From: Paenibacillus sp. HGH0039
GTDB taxonomy: Bacteria; Bacillota; Bacilli; Paenibacillales; NBRC-103111
NCBI RefSeq assembly: GCF_000411255.1
Contig: NZ_KE150413.1
Span: 1,461,782 to 1,521,889 of the forward strand
DNA: 60,108 nt
Direction of reading: 5' to 3'
Shown piece after piece: positions 51,059 to 60,108 of the stretch. Position numbers and translations under genes: made by a program. Within the stretch, counting starts at the first letter, position 1, and each line of letters starts with the position of its first letter. The notes under the pieces were generated by a model. The model saw nothing but the letters and a program-made list of their open reading frames with translations, did not search any database and had not been told where the DNA came from.

Positions 51059-51895
51059 ATGTCAACAACACGTGATGGGGCGTATCAGGGGCAGAGAATA
51101 ATCCTTCTCGAAGGAACACATAATTTCCGCGATATGGGAGGCTATCAAACTGCCGATGGAAGGAAAGTCAAATATGGTATTTTCTTTCGCTCCGATGAAT
51201 TGACCGGTTTGACGGAGCAAGATTTAGCGGCTGTTCAAGCCTTGAATATCAAAACGATTTTCGATTACCGCGATGACTATGAAGCGCAAAAGAAACCGGA
51301 TCCGGTTTTTGCCGGCGTACAAAATATTCGCATTGCTGCTATTCAAGCAGAACAAGCATCTCGAATCAACATATCGGGAAATGCTGAGAATGCCGATCGA
51401 AACCAACACTTTATCGTCGATATGGTCAAAAACGGCTTTTTCAAACAATTTCGCGCAGATACTATGATGATGGAACTGTATACGAAGCTCCCGCTCGGCA
51501 ATCCGTCATATAAACGATTAATGGAAATGATCCAGCATTCGTACAACCTTGGGCTTCTGCATCATTGCACGGCGGGCAAGGACCGTACGGGAGTCGGTGC
51601 TGCCTTGATCTTACTGGCGCTCGGCGTCCCGGAGGAAACGGTAATGAAAGACTACCTGCTCACCAACGAAACGATGAAAGGTTTCAACGGGAAATTGCTG
51701 AGTCAGCTTGCCGAACATGTGAATGAGGTGGAATTGCGCAATATCGAACACCTGCTTGGAGTGAAAGAACCATTCATGGAAGCCGCCTTCGGGTCGATCA
51801 AGAAGACGTATGGCAATGTTGACACTTATTTTTCTGAAGAATTCGGCTTGACCAGTCAAAGACGGGAAGCCTTGCAAAGCATGTATTTGGAGTAG
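51059..51895 (+). CDS. Tyrosine-phosphatase-like protein (PF13350 type)
   Basis: 278 residues. The P-loop CTAGKDRTG has nucleophile C170 and R176. The N terminus, GTHNFRDMGGYQTADGRKVK, is the conserved opening of the Y_phosphatase3 family, which dephosphorylates phosphotyrosine, phosphoinositides or sugar-phosphate-like small substrates. It starts 20 bp after the GH2 gene with GAGGTGAT in front. In this locus a role on a phosphorylated metabolite or in signalling is conceivable but unproven. Confidence 0.85.
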   Translation: MSTTRDGAYQGQRIILLEGTHNFRDMGGYQTADGRKVKYGIFFRSDELTGLTEQDLAAVQALNIKTIFDYRDDYEAQKKPDPVFAGVQNIRIAAIQAEQASRINISGNAENADRNQHFIVDMVKNGFFKQFRADTMMMELYTKLPLGNPSYKRLMEMIQHSYNLGLLHHCTAGKDRTGVGAALILLALGVPEETVMKDYLLTNETMKGFNGKLLSQLAEHVNEVELRNIEHLLGVKEPFMEAAFGSIKKTYGNVDTYFSEEFGLTSQRREALQSMYLE

Positions 51896-52043
51896 GGGGA
51901 CAAGCGTAGTAAAACGCATCCACTGGATGATCACAAAGCTTTTCCAGTCATTAGTAAAACAGGTCATGTGCTATTCGTGCTACACGTGTGATAGTATTAC
52001 GGAACAACCGAATTACCGCAAGTTGCATGGAGGGAGTAAGCAA

Positions 52044-53003
52044 TTGAAGAAAAGAACGAAGAAATGGCTCGCCGCCGCGGGAATCGTCGTCGCCTTGCTG
52101 GTGAGCGTCGATGTCGGGGGGAGCTTTTACTTTTATCATGTGGCGATTGAAAGGGCGCCGAAATATTTCTTGTTGAGCAGCCCCGATTTGGGATCAAGGC
52201 CTGCCGCAGCCGGCTTTAACGTGGACGGCAAAGCGTGGATCGACTCGCATCCATACCAAGAGATGGAACTGACGTCAGACGACGGATTGAAGCTTCGCGG
52301 CTACTACTGGCATGCGCCTGCGCCGACGAAGAAAACGGTCATCATCGCTCATGGATACGCCGGAAAAGGCAAAGACATGGGCATTTATGCCGCCTTTTAC
52401 CACGATAAGCTCGGCTATAACGTGCTCATACCGGACGACCGCGGACACGGCGAGAGCGAAGGCGATTATATCGGGTTCGGATGGCCGGACCGCAAAGATT
52501 ACGTGAAGTGGATTGACCTGATGATCGGCAAAGTCGGCACCGATGCCGAAATCGTCCTGCATGGCGTGTCGATGGGCGGCGCCACGGTGCTGATGACGAG
52601 CGGAGAACGGCTGCCCACAAATGTCAAGGCGGTCGTTGCCGACTGTGGCTACACGTCGGTCGAAGACCAATTAAGCTACCAGCTCGACCGCATGTACCAT
52701 CTGCCGAGCTTCCCGATCGTGCAGAGCACGAGCCTGCTGACGAAAATGCGCGCCGGTTACGGCTTCGCGGAAGCGTCGGCGCTTGAGCAGGTACGGCGAA
52801 CGAAGCTGCCCGTGCTGTTCATTCACGGAGATGCCGACACGTTCGTGCCGTTCGAGATGGCCGGCGAGCTGTACGATGCCGCCGGCGGCGAGAAGGAGCT
52901 GTTCGTCGTCCCGAAGGCCCGCCACGGCAAAGCGTACCAAACGAATCCGACCGGATACGAAAGCCGCGTCACCGCATTTATCGCGAAGTATATTCAGACG
53001 TAG
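52044..53003 (+). CDS. Membrane-anchored alpha/beta hydrolase
   Basis: 319 residues from a TTG at 52044 (GGAGGGAG seven bases upstream). An N-terminal helix (WLAAAGIVVALLVSVDVGG) anchors the protein. The hydrolase fold has HGYAGKGKD as oxyanion region, GVSMGGA with nucleophile S176, the acid in HGDADTFVP and the histidine in ARHGKAY. It resembles Bem46/YqkD-type hydrolases with unknown lipid or ester substrates. It has its own terminator and probably its own promoter, so membership in the saccharide operon is uncertain. Confidence 0.87.
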   Translation: MKKRTKKWLAAAGIVVALLVSVDVGGSFYFYHVAIERAPKYFLLSSPDLGSRPAAAGFNVDGKAWIDSHPYQEMELTSDDGLKLRGYYWHAPAPTKKTVIIAHGYAGKGKDMGIYAAFYHDKLGYNVLIPDDRGHGESEGDYIGFGWPDRKDYVKWIDLMIGKVGTDAEIVLHGVSMGGATVLMTSGERLPTNVKAVVADCGYTSVEDQLSYQLDRMYHLPSFPIVQSTSLLTKMRAGYGFAEASALEQVRRTKLPVLFIHGDADTFVPFEMAGELYDAAGGEKELFVVPKARHGKAYQTNPTGYESRVTAFIAKYIQT

Positions 53004-53023
53004 CCTGCGCATCGCAAACCAAT

Positions 53024-53062
53024 AGGCCACCTGGCGTCATTGACGCCAGGTGGCCTTTCTTT
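53024..53062. terminator. Terminator after alpha/beta hydrolase
   Basis: Perfect AGGCCACCTGGCGTCA hairpin with its complement almost without a loop, followed by TTTCTTT. Confidence 0.85.
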
Positions 53063-53188
53063 CCGTTTACCCGCGAATAACCGATACGGTACTTTCCACT
53101 TGATTCACCATATGAACACAGCCGTTTCTCTCATTGGTGGGTAATCTGGGGGTCATGGGAACTCTTAAACAAAAAGTTCGATTGTTTT

Positions 53189-53967
53189 ATGATAACCGTT
53201 CATTATTATGTTGCTGTTGAATATAACGTTAGAAATGAAAGCAAATACTACATGAATGGCATTAATTATAGAATAGCAGTTGTTGTAAAAGACCGTGAAG
53301 AATGGAAATTTGCTCAATTCTCAGACGCCCCTGTAGATCAAATAGTGTTTTTAAATAAAGGTTTCAACACGAATGATGAGAAAAAAGCTTCAAAAATGTT
53401 AAAGGAGAGAAGGAACGGTAAAGTTTTTAATCGAAAAGGAGATTTAATTGAGGATATAGGTGTGAAAGCAGAACAATTAGATAAAGAAGAAAAGCTTAGA
53501 TCAAAGAACACGCAAGCTATCAATAATCTGGGAATTTTATCTACAGCTGATCACGTACGTCCTTCAAGTATTAGGGTGTACATGAGTAAATCACAAAATC
53601 AAATAAATATTGTGGTAACAGTACTTGTGTATCATCAGTAAATTTCTACGACTACGTGAAAAGCACCCTACCTAATGAGTGGTCTCCAAACTTTAAAGAG
53701 GAATCTTTAAAAGCTGGCGCATTAGTAGTTAAAATGTATGGGTGGTATGCGGCATACTATCCATTAGCAAATCAAGTAGGTGCAGATATTTATGATGATA
53801 CAAGAAGTCAAGCATTTACCTATGGAACCGAGTCGACCATTTTTACTTTGCCATAAATAAAGTGGATGGTGTCACAGTAGGGGACATCTTATTGGGCAGA
53901 CACAGGTAAGAATTATATCTTCATGGTTTATTATTCTTATAATAACTCCTCTAAGGTATATTCATAG
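53189..53967 (+). pseudogene. Frame-broken SpoIID/LytB-like protein gene
   Basis: Three frames together spell a SpoIID-domain protein. Frame from 53189: YYVAVEYNVRNESKYYMNGI to RVYMSKSQNQ. Next frame from about 53605: VNFYDYVKSTLPNEW, then ESLKAGALVVKMYGWYAAYY and GADIYDDTRSQAF, the catalytic-domain pattern of SpoIID proteins. Then a 9-codon piece (INKVDGVTV, 53853-53880) and a return to the previous frame (GTSYWADTGKNYIF) to a stop at 53965. Three single-base length changes (an A run near 53598, TTT to TT near 53848, GGG to GGGG near 53880) explain all of it. No signal peptide is left. AT-rich. Confidence 0.75.
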
Positions 53968-54024
53968 CTATTCTCCATGGAATTTTTATCTTAGTATTAG
54001 TATAACTAATCATTTTATGCATGC

Positions 54025-54228
54025 TTGATAAGTCATTTCCAGGCAATGTTCCACATTGATGATTTTATGATCGAATTTGCTGAGAAGTTGTTTTTGCCGC
54101 AAGGTGAAAGTTTTGATCAAGAAATTCATATTATCATCAGGTGCATGGAATTAAAAGACATGGTCAGATTTGGAAACTGGGGCTTGGCGGTGAGTTGGTT
54201 TAGATTAAACGAGAAGTTTCTGAGGTAA
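54025..54228 (+). CDS. Doubtful small hypothetical frame
   Basis: 67 codons from a TTG, or 60 from the ATG at 54046. There is no ribosome-binding site. The sequence (MFHIDDFMIEFAEKLFLPQG) looks protein-like and could be the tail of a decayed gene in this AT-rich stretch. Not recognised. Confidence 0.25.
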   Translation: MISHFQAMFHIDDFMIEFAEKLFLPQGESFDQEIHIIIRCMELKDMVRFGNWGLAVSWFRLNEKFLR

Positions 54229-54516
54229 CTGCTCGTTTTGTTTTTGACCAGTTATTGCTTGTGTGTTGATATAGGATGTACTTTTAGAGTGAGATGAATA
54301 TTATGCAAATCAATGCATAAATGCCAAAAGTGCTTTTTCACATTTTTTATGAAATTTTTTGAGAAGTCCGGGCACCGGATCATTGCTATTCTCATTTATT
54401 ATGAAACAAAGATCCTGTATAAATGCGGGGGTTTTGCATTGAAATTCTCACTTCTAATGAAAAATCACAACTAGTATAATGATAAGTCTTCCGATGAATT
54501 AGAATATGGGATATAA

Positions 54517-54651
54517 ATGCGACAACCGATATTATCGGGACCGAATGAGGCAAATTGTTATTATATTGATAAATTAGTGCTAAATCTGAAGCGTAGTGAG
54601 TTTAATATAACATATCACCAGATTATTAAGGCTGTTGACGGGAAATATTAG
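54517..54651 (+). CDS. Doubtful 44-residue hypothetical frame
   Basis: Starts ATG with MRQPILSGPNEANCYYIDKL and ends just before the VOC gene. No clear ribosome-binding site. It lies in a 449-bp AT-rich gap (54229-54677) with no other feature I can interpret; it may be a remnant. Confidence 0.2.
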   Translation: MRQPILSGPNEANCYYIDKLVLNLKRSEFNITYHQIIKAVDGKY

Positions 54652-54677
54652 GTTATTGAAATAGGGGGTATAATGAC

Positions 54678-55052
54678 TTGATCATGAGAATTGAATTGTT
54701 CGTTAAGAACTTGAATGATTCTGTGAAATTTTATACTGATGTGTTGGGTTTTACGAAAGGAAAAGAGTCTGACAAATACATTTCAATGAGAAATGGTGAT
54801 GCTGTCATTGGCCTTGGTGTTTTGTCCCTGCTTGATGACAACCATTATCTAAAACCGGGGTCAGAGTCAGAACGTAAAGGAGTTTGTGTTGAAATAGTTT
54901 TTGAAGTAGATGACATTAAAACGTATGTAAATAAAATACAAAATAGCAATCACCCTATAGAAACCGGAGTAACTGTTAGACCGTGGGGGGCGACTGACTT
55001 TAGAATAGTAGATCCTGACGGTTATTATATAAGAGTTACTTCAAAAAATTAG
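54678..55052 (+). CDS. VOC-family protein (glyoxalase/bleomycin-resistance fold)
   Basis: 124 residues, one VOC unit of two beta-alpha-beta-beta-beta modules: RIELFVKNLNDSVKFYTDVL at the N terminus and TDFRIVDPDGYYIRVTS at the end. Members bind a metal and act as glyoxalases, dioxygenases or drug-binding proteins; the substrate here is unknown. AGGGGG is nine bases before TTG 54678; ATG 54684 is the alternative start and gives the more usual N terminus. Low GC suggests recent acquisition. Confidence 0.82.
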   Translation: MIMRIELFVKNLNDSVKFYTDVLGFTKGKESDKYISMRNGDAVIGLGVLSLLDDNHYLKPGSESERKGVCVEIVFEVDDIKTYVNKIQNSNHPIETGVTVRPWGATDFRIVDPDGYYIRVTSKN

Positions 55053-55424
55053 AAGAAATGGAACTAATCTGATATGTTAAAGTTGAATTATGGGAAACAT
55101 CGGGTCTCTTTCTTACTTTATTGAGAAATATATATTCGTTAACTACATAGCGAGTGCATTTATTACACTGCTATTCTCATCTATTACATATCCTAGCTTC
55201 CCACCCCTACCTTACGATAAACAGAATAGTAAAATCTGAACATTCGGACTTAAACACAGGGTTGACGACTTTGCGAAACTTGAGAATCTTTGCTCGGATC
55301 AATTCGAGGATATTTTCGCCACTATAACCGAGTAACAGATACAACCTACCGTTTTGACATTTGACCATACAACATTTATACAAATTGACATTTGATGATG
55401 CTGTAGATGACATTTTGTTCATAC

Positions 55425-55450
55425 AAAAAGCCCTTTTAAAGGGCTAAATT
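55425..55450 (-). terminator. Hairpin with T run on the minus strand
   Basis: AGCCC/GGGCT stem around TTTTAAA; read leftward it is followed by CTTTTTG. It may have ended a minus-strand transcript from the stalk-domain remnant. The surrounding 55053-55679 is AT-rich and otherwise without a supported gene. Confidence 0.4.
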
Positions 55451-55571
55451 AATGACATTTCATATTACAGCGGACAAGACAAAGGTAAGATTAGGTGAAA
55501 GAACATCCTAATCTTGCCTTTTCTTTGAATACCTATCTATATCCAAGGGTTTACAGGGTTGCCTAATGAAC

Positions 55572-55614
55572 AAAAACCGAGAGGGTGAGCGCTACTAACA
55601 TTTTCGGTTTTTTC
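55572..55614. terminator. Bidirectional terminator-like hairpin
   Basis: AAAACCGA (55573-55580) and TCGGTTTT (55604-55611) with A and T runs outside. It lies about 65 bp beyond the end of the minus-strand stalk-domain remnant. Confidence 0.6.
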
Positions 55615-55679
55615 TTAACAAGTATCCGTATCTTCTTTGTTTCTGGGATATTCCGATCATTGTAAGTACCTTGATCAGA

Positions 55680-55995
55680 CTATTGTCTGATATCAACTGT
55701 TTTTGTATGTGAGTCCCAGTTTACTTTTGCTTCAAATGTCTCACTTACCATTCTTGCAGGTACAAAAGCAGATCCGTTAACCACCGTTACGGCAGATTCC
55801 AAGAATACTTATTTGCCGTTTACTATGGCTTTATTCTAGCCGATTTTTAATTGTAAAGAGATATCTGATTTTTGAGCCGTCACGGTTTCCGTGTTACTAT
55901 CCCAGGTTACATTAGCGCCTAGTGCTTCAAAGATTTTTCTCATAGGATAGCGAATAACAAGTGGTTTTCCAATATTTTCTTTTCCCTCTATTTTT
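55680..55995 (-). pseudogene. Copper-amine-oxidase-type stalk domain remnant
   Basis: On the minus strand one frame reads GKPLVIRYPMRKIFEALGAN, VTWDSNTETVTAQKSDISLQ, LKIG, stop, NKAIVNGK, stop, then SAVTVVNGSAFVPARMVSET, FEAKVNWDSHTKTVDI and the final stop at 55680. This is the repeat pattern of the copper amine oxidase N-terminal-like (stalk) domain common in Paenibacillus surface proteins. The two internal nonsense codons and the missing N terminus show that it is a dead fragment. Confidence 0.8.
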
Positions 55996-56112
55996 CATAC
56001 TATCGACCTAGTATAATAAGGTCGTTATATGCGTTTAGACCCAAAGCACTACGGACAACAAGAAACGGCGTATACAACATACTTATTAGAACTAACGGAG
56101 GGAACCCGTAAA

Positions 56113-59100
56113 ATGAAGCTCGCAAGATTACGCCGTTTTATGAATTTGTTTTCATTAAGTGTTCTGGTTCTGGGTATGCTGTTACCGAACTTTGTTCAAG
56201 CGGCATCCACAGAAACGTTACAGACCTGGATCGCTCTTACGCCCAAAAAGAAATAGCGGGTCTCATCTCGGAAGGAATCCTTTCGGGATACCCCGACGGA
56301 ACTTTTAAACCTGAAAATCCCATAACGCGCGCCGAATTCGCAAAAATTCTTGTATTGGCTCTGGGATTGAAGGAAGAACCGGCCAAGTCGGCTTCTTTCC
56401 ATGATGTAGACGCTTCGAGCTGGTACAGCGGCTATGTCGGCTCACTTGTAGCGTCCGGCATTACACAGGGGACGACGGACAGCACTTTTTCGCCGGAGGC
56501 CAAAGTAACGCGTGAAGAACTGGTTGTCTTTTTTGTGAGGGCATTTGGGCTCGCGGAGAGTGTTTCCGTAAAAAGCCCGGCAACCAAGCTGACAGACTTG
56601 CACCTGGCGTCCGACTGGGCCAAGCCGTCCATATCTTTGGCTTATGAGATCGGGTTTGTCAACGGGATCGACGGTGAGGGAGGGCTTCTCTTCAAGCCGA
56701 AAAGCAGTTCGGACCGTCAGGCTGTAGCCCGTCTCGCTTATGAATTCAAAACAAATAATAAAGCCTATTTAAGCAAAGCCGAAGAAATCCTGGCTTCCAA
56801 GCCCGAAGTGACTCAACCGGCGCAGCAGATCCAGTCTTTGGTTTCGCAAAGCAGCACAACAATCGAAGTTACATTCTCTTCCGCATTGACGGAGCTGAAC
56901 AAGGAAGATTTCAAGTTCGATCATGATCTTCTCGTTACAGCGGCGGATTTCAAGTCGGGGAGCAAAACAATTGTCGTGCTCACGACAACATCGCAAAATT
57001 CCGGAACGAAATACGTATTAACGTACAAAGGCAAGCCCAGCGGCAAGTCCGTTGAGGGCACGTCTCCCGTGTTTGGCGGTGGCGGTTTCGGAGGGGGCGG
57101 AGTTCCCGGCGGCGTAACGCCGACAGTCGAGCAATTGCTTGCCAGCGGAAAACCGCAAACGGCTATTACCGTTCAATCATCCGGCACATACGGTCCCGCA
57201 AACGGTAAAACAAATGTCCAGACTCTAATTCTGGACCCGGGTCCTACTGGCGAAGTAAGCTTGAACAATATTGATGCAGAGCAGATGGAAGTGCGGTCGG
57301 GGAGCGTAAGCTCCATTAAGCTGCGAAATGCGGTCGTAAAGAATTTGAAAATAAACGCAGTGAACAACAACGGGCTTCCCGTGAGAGTAGAAGCCGGCGA
57401 TGGTACCCAAATAACTCATACCGAAGTGACAACTCAAGCTGTGTTAGAGGGTTCTTCTGGACAAAGCGGATTCGGCAAAATCAAGCTGGATGTTTCCGGC
57501 AAAAAGGTCAGTTTTAAAGGGAAGATCGACAGCGAAATAACTGTAATTTCTCCAGGAATGACTATTTTCATTGAGTCTCCTACAGCTGGCAATAATCAGC
57601 CTACAATGCTTACGAGGTTAACCGTTGCAGCCGCCGATACAATCGTCGACATTGCCCCTGTAGCGATTTTGTCCGAAATAAGTTCGAGTCAGTCCGTGAC
57701 GTTAACCGGTGATTCCGAGTCTATTGCTAAAATCAAGCTGGTCGGCGGTGGCTCGTTTAAGCTTGATCCTGCCGGAGTAAACGAAGTCAAAGAAAAGGCA
57801 ATTGCAAACGCGAATAAAGCCTTGAAGGACTATTTAGCCGCGTCGGGCGATTTTTCTGAGATTTTGGCCAAAGTATTAGAAGCGGACAGAACTATCCAGA
57901 TAGCCAAACAATATGGGGCTCAGGATCAAGATTTCACTAATACCTATTCTTTTTATTTCAATCGTGACACCGTATATGAACTTAACGAAGCCTTGACTGC
58001 TTTAACAATCGGGTATGTGCCGGGCGATTCGGCGGATCATGTTACTGAGCGTCCATCCTTGCCTGATAACAATGGAAAAAACACCTTAATTACCTGGTCA
58101 TCGAGTGATACGAATGTGTTATCTCCGTGGAGTTTATATTTAACCAGGCCGGCTTCCGGTGCGGGCGATAAGGAGATTACGCTTACCGCCACGCTCTTTA
58201 ACAAAGCTTTTACGGCGACCAAGAGCTTCAAAATAACGGTAAAACAGCTTAACGCAACAGTGAAAACTGTTACTGGTCTTAAGCCGGATTTGCTGGTTGT
58301 GGAATTCGACGCGGCCGTAGCGGCTCAGGAAGCTTCCTGGTACCAATTTAATAATGGACTACAGGTTTTAAAAACCACCCAGTATCCCCAGTATCCGAAC
58401 TTGGTACTGCTTGGTGTAAATTCGCAGAAAGCCGGCAGCAATTACAATTTCACGTATAAGAATGCTCCAACCGGTATAACTTTTACAGGAAGTGCAGCAA
58501 ATGAATGCTCAGCCGAATGGTGCACCATACCGGGCAGTGGTCAAAAAGTACCCGTACCCGGCGTGAATGTACCCGGTGAAATAGAAGGTTTTGTCCTTGA
58601 AGGTATGACCAAACCCGCGGAAGATGCAGAAGTTTCTTTGACAGGCACTGGCTTAACAACGAAAACGGACAGCCGCGGACATTTCAAATTTACCAATGTT
58701 GCTCCTAATGTCAGCTACACTCTATCGGCGACTAAACCAGGTTACTCGATCGCAAACACTGCTAAGTTCAGCTTAGCACCCGGTCAAACCGTTCAGGCAG
58801 CGGGTATAAATATTTTCACAAGCCCAGCTCCTGTAACCAATGTAAAAATAACTCCAGTCTATTTCACGGACAAAATTTTACTTTCGTGGACACCTTCCTA
58901 TTCGCTTGGCTCGAGTGTAACATTCAACATTTATCAAAACAGAACTATAAGCGTTGCCAATTATGCAGGCACCCAACTTTTGTTGGAATCATTGAAAGCA
59001 GGGGAAACATATACGTTCAGTGTTGAAGCGTGTAATGAAGTCGGCTGTTCCCAAATGAGCGCAGAGCAAACCATCCAGATGCCTTTAAATCTATCGGTAA

Positions 59101-59474
59101 GCAGCCTGCAGCCTTATAACTCCGTAACATCCGACGTATACGATGCGTTTAAAGCAATGGGGAAAAACGAATATTATCTCTCTCAGCCTTATCCAAACTT
59201 TGATTCCGTACTGGTTGAGTTTAAAGAGGGGCTTGATGATGGCACTCTCGGAACTCCTGCAGCACAAGCCGACTTGGACCTGACTACCGCGAAGATTATT
59301 GGAATAGAAGGGCAATCATTTAATGCTTCCGTTCAAATCTATCAGGGTAAAACCTACCTCAAGATAGACATCAATCCATCCGTATATGCCAAATCCGGCA
59401 CTTATGTGATCAGCGGAGTAAAATATAAACAGAAAGCTGCGGAAGTATCTCCTTTTAGTATTATCTTTAAATAA
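56113..59474 (+). CDS. SLH-domain surface protein, frameshifted after the signal peptide
   Basis: ATG 56113 (GGAGGGA upstream) starts a signal peptide (FSLSVLVLGMLLPNFVQAAS), but this frame stops at 56256. From about 56217 the next frame continues without interruption to 59474. One missing T (TTT to TT near 56218) restores ETFTDLDRSYAQ and a protein of about 1120 residues. It has three SLH repeats (56220-56745; TRAE motif in the first, TREE and DRQA in the others), a Gly-rich hinge (GGGGFGGGG), a beta-rich region, a bacterial Ig-like stretch (ITWSSSDTN), a carboxypeptidase-regulatory-like domain (VSLTGTGLTTKTDSRGHFKF) and a fibronectin III domain. It would be bound to pyruvylated secondary cell-wall polymer. 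Confidence 0.8.
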
Positions 59475-59489
59475 GGGTTAAGGTTATTC

Positions 59490-59533
59490 AAGGCTTTCTT
59501 ACGCCATTTAGATGGTGTAGGAAAGCCTTTTTT
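59490..59533 (+). terminator. Terminator after SLH protein
   Basis: AAGGCTTTC ... GAAAGCCTTTTTTT hairpin with inner ACGCC/GGTGT pairing. Confidence 0.8.
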
Positions 59534-59919
59534 TCTCAAGTGAATGAATTTGTGCAACGCAGTATCAGAGAACGCTAGCGCAGCAAACCCCTCTTCCACA
59601 AAATGGTTGTTGCAAAAGGCGTCGGATGCTGGTAAAGTTACTTCTTGCCGGCAACAACGAAACACGCCGCGAAAAAAGAAATTCAAAAAAAGCTTGCATA
59701 GCTGAGCGCGACTGTGTTATAGTATAAAAGTTGTCGCTGAGACAAGCACTAACGACGAAGGTCGCAAGGCCTTACGAGATTGTCCTTTGAAAACTGAACA
59801 ACGAGTGATTGAAGCGTCTCAAGCAATTGAGACATTAAATGAGAAGAAATTCTCGTCAGCAACGAATTTTTGAGCTTAATCAGCTTGAGATAAACCGCTG
59901 GCCGTAAGGTCGGCACAAC
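59534..59919 (+). other. Ribosomal RNA promoter and leader region
   Basis: About 385 bp without a protein gene. After the rRNA promoter (59694-59723) a leader of roughly 190 nt runs to the 16S gene; it contains TTTGAAAACTGAACAACGAG, a segment typical of Firmicute rRNA leaders and spacers, and two short hairpins (TCTCAAG...GAGAC type). Confidence 0.65.
59694..59723 (+). promoter_or_regulatory. rrn promoter
   Basis: TTGCAT (59694-59699), 18-bp spacer, TATAGT (59718-59723), about 190 bp before the 16S gene. Confidence 0.65.
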
Positions 59920-60108
59920 TTTATCGGAGAGTTTGATCCTGGCTCAGGACGAACGCTGGCGGCGTGCCTAATACATGCAAGTCGAGCGGACTTGATGAGA
60001 AGCTTGCTTCTCTGAGAGTTAGCGGCGGACGGGTGAGTAACACGTAGGCAACCTGCCTGTAAGATCGGGATAACTACCGGAAACGGTAGCTAAGACCGGA
60101 TAATCGGT
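59920..60108 (+). rRNA. 16S ribosomal RNA, 5' part
   Basis: Begins TTTATCGGAGAGTTTGATCC, followed by the universal TGGCTCAGGACGAACGCTGG. Helix 6 region and the GCGGCGGACGGGTGAGTAAC block are intact. The variable region with ACCTGCCTGTAAGATCGGG and the CGGAAACGGTAGC hairpin is typical of Paenibacillus. The gene leaves the window at the right edge; about 190 of 1550 nt are present. Confidence 0.97.

Noticed and set aside
55207-55422. 71-codon minus-strand frame
   Set aside because: No ribosome-binding site, a terminator-like hairpin immediately before its start, no recognisable sequence.

Overview
The window reads as chromosomal DNA of an endospore-forming, S-layered Gram-positive of the Paenibacillaceae, most likely Paenibacillus. 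The evidence is the 5' end of a Paenibacillus-type 16S rRNA gene at the right edge (59920 on), a gerA/gerB/gerC germinant-receptor operon, the Bacillales genes yhaO/yhaN, yqhG/yqhH, lipM, yqzE, ykvI and yjdF, and an SLH-domain surface protein. Start codons include many TTG and GTG behind strong purine-rich ribosome-binding sites. Most coding DNA is GC-rich; 37.6-38.8 kb and 53.0-56.1 kb are clearly AT-richer.

Layout. 0-3 kb: an XRE regulator, the first codons of a second one leaving the window, a membrane diguanylate cyclase and a GT4 glycosyltransferase. 3.1-7.9 kb: yhaO-yhaN, an SbcDC-like nuclease/ATPase pair. 8-11.7 kb: the ger operon (minus strand). 12-16.8 kb: a divergent amino-sugar cluster; aldolase and PfkB kinase face a SIS deaminase/isomerase, DeoR regulator and ROK kinase, which together would take a hexosamine to triose phosphates. 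17-34.5 kb: housekeeping and conserved hypothetical genes (YkvI, DedA, a lipoprotein, xpt, cbiZ, YidC, tRNA-Leu, BI-1, yjdF with a structured leader, yqzE, yqhG/yqhH, lipM, AAC(3), D-amino-acid transaminase). 35-37.6 kb: B12-dependent ribonucleotide reductase nrdJ behind two NrdR boxes overlapping its promoter; cbiZ at 22.6 kb fits a B12-salvaging lifestyle.

38.5-53 kb is a Gram-positive polysaccharide-utilisation locus. A YesM/YesN-type sensor and AraC-type regulator are followed by a sugar-binding lipoprotein, two permeases (no ATPase gene), a GDSL esterase, an acetyl-xylan-esterase-like hydrolase, a GH2 glycosidase, a tyrosine-phosphatase-like protein and a membrane-anchored alpha/beta hydrolase, with an MgtC-type gene in the middle. 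The same bipartite 22-bp direct repeat lies upstream of the sensor, the binding protein and the permeases in identical register, which I read as the binding site of the AraC-type regulator.

53-56 kb is a decaying AT-rich stretch: a frame-broken SpoIID-like gene, a fragment of a copper-amine-oxidase-type stalk domain with nonsense codons, a VOC protein and doubtful small frames. It ends at a large SLH-domain surface protein whose signal peptide is one base out of frame with the rest, followed by the ribosomal RNA promoter and the 16S start. I see no CRISPR array, insertion sequence or prophage module.
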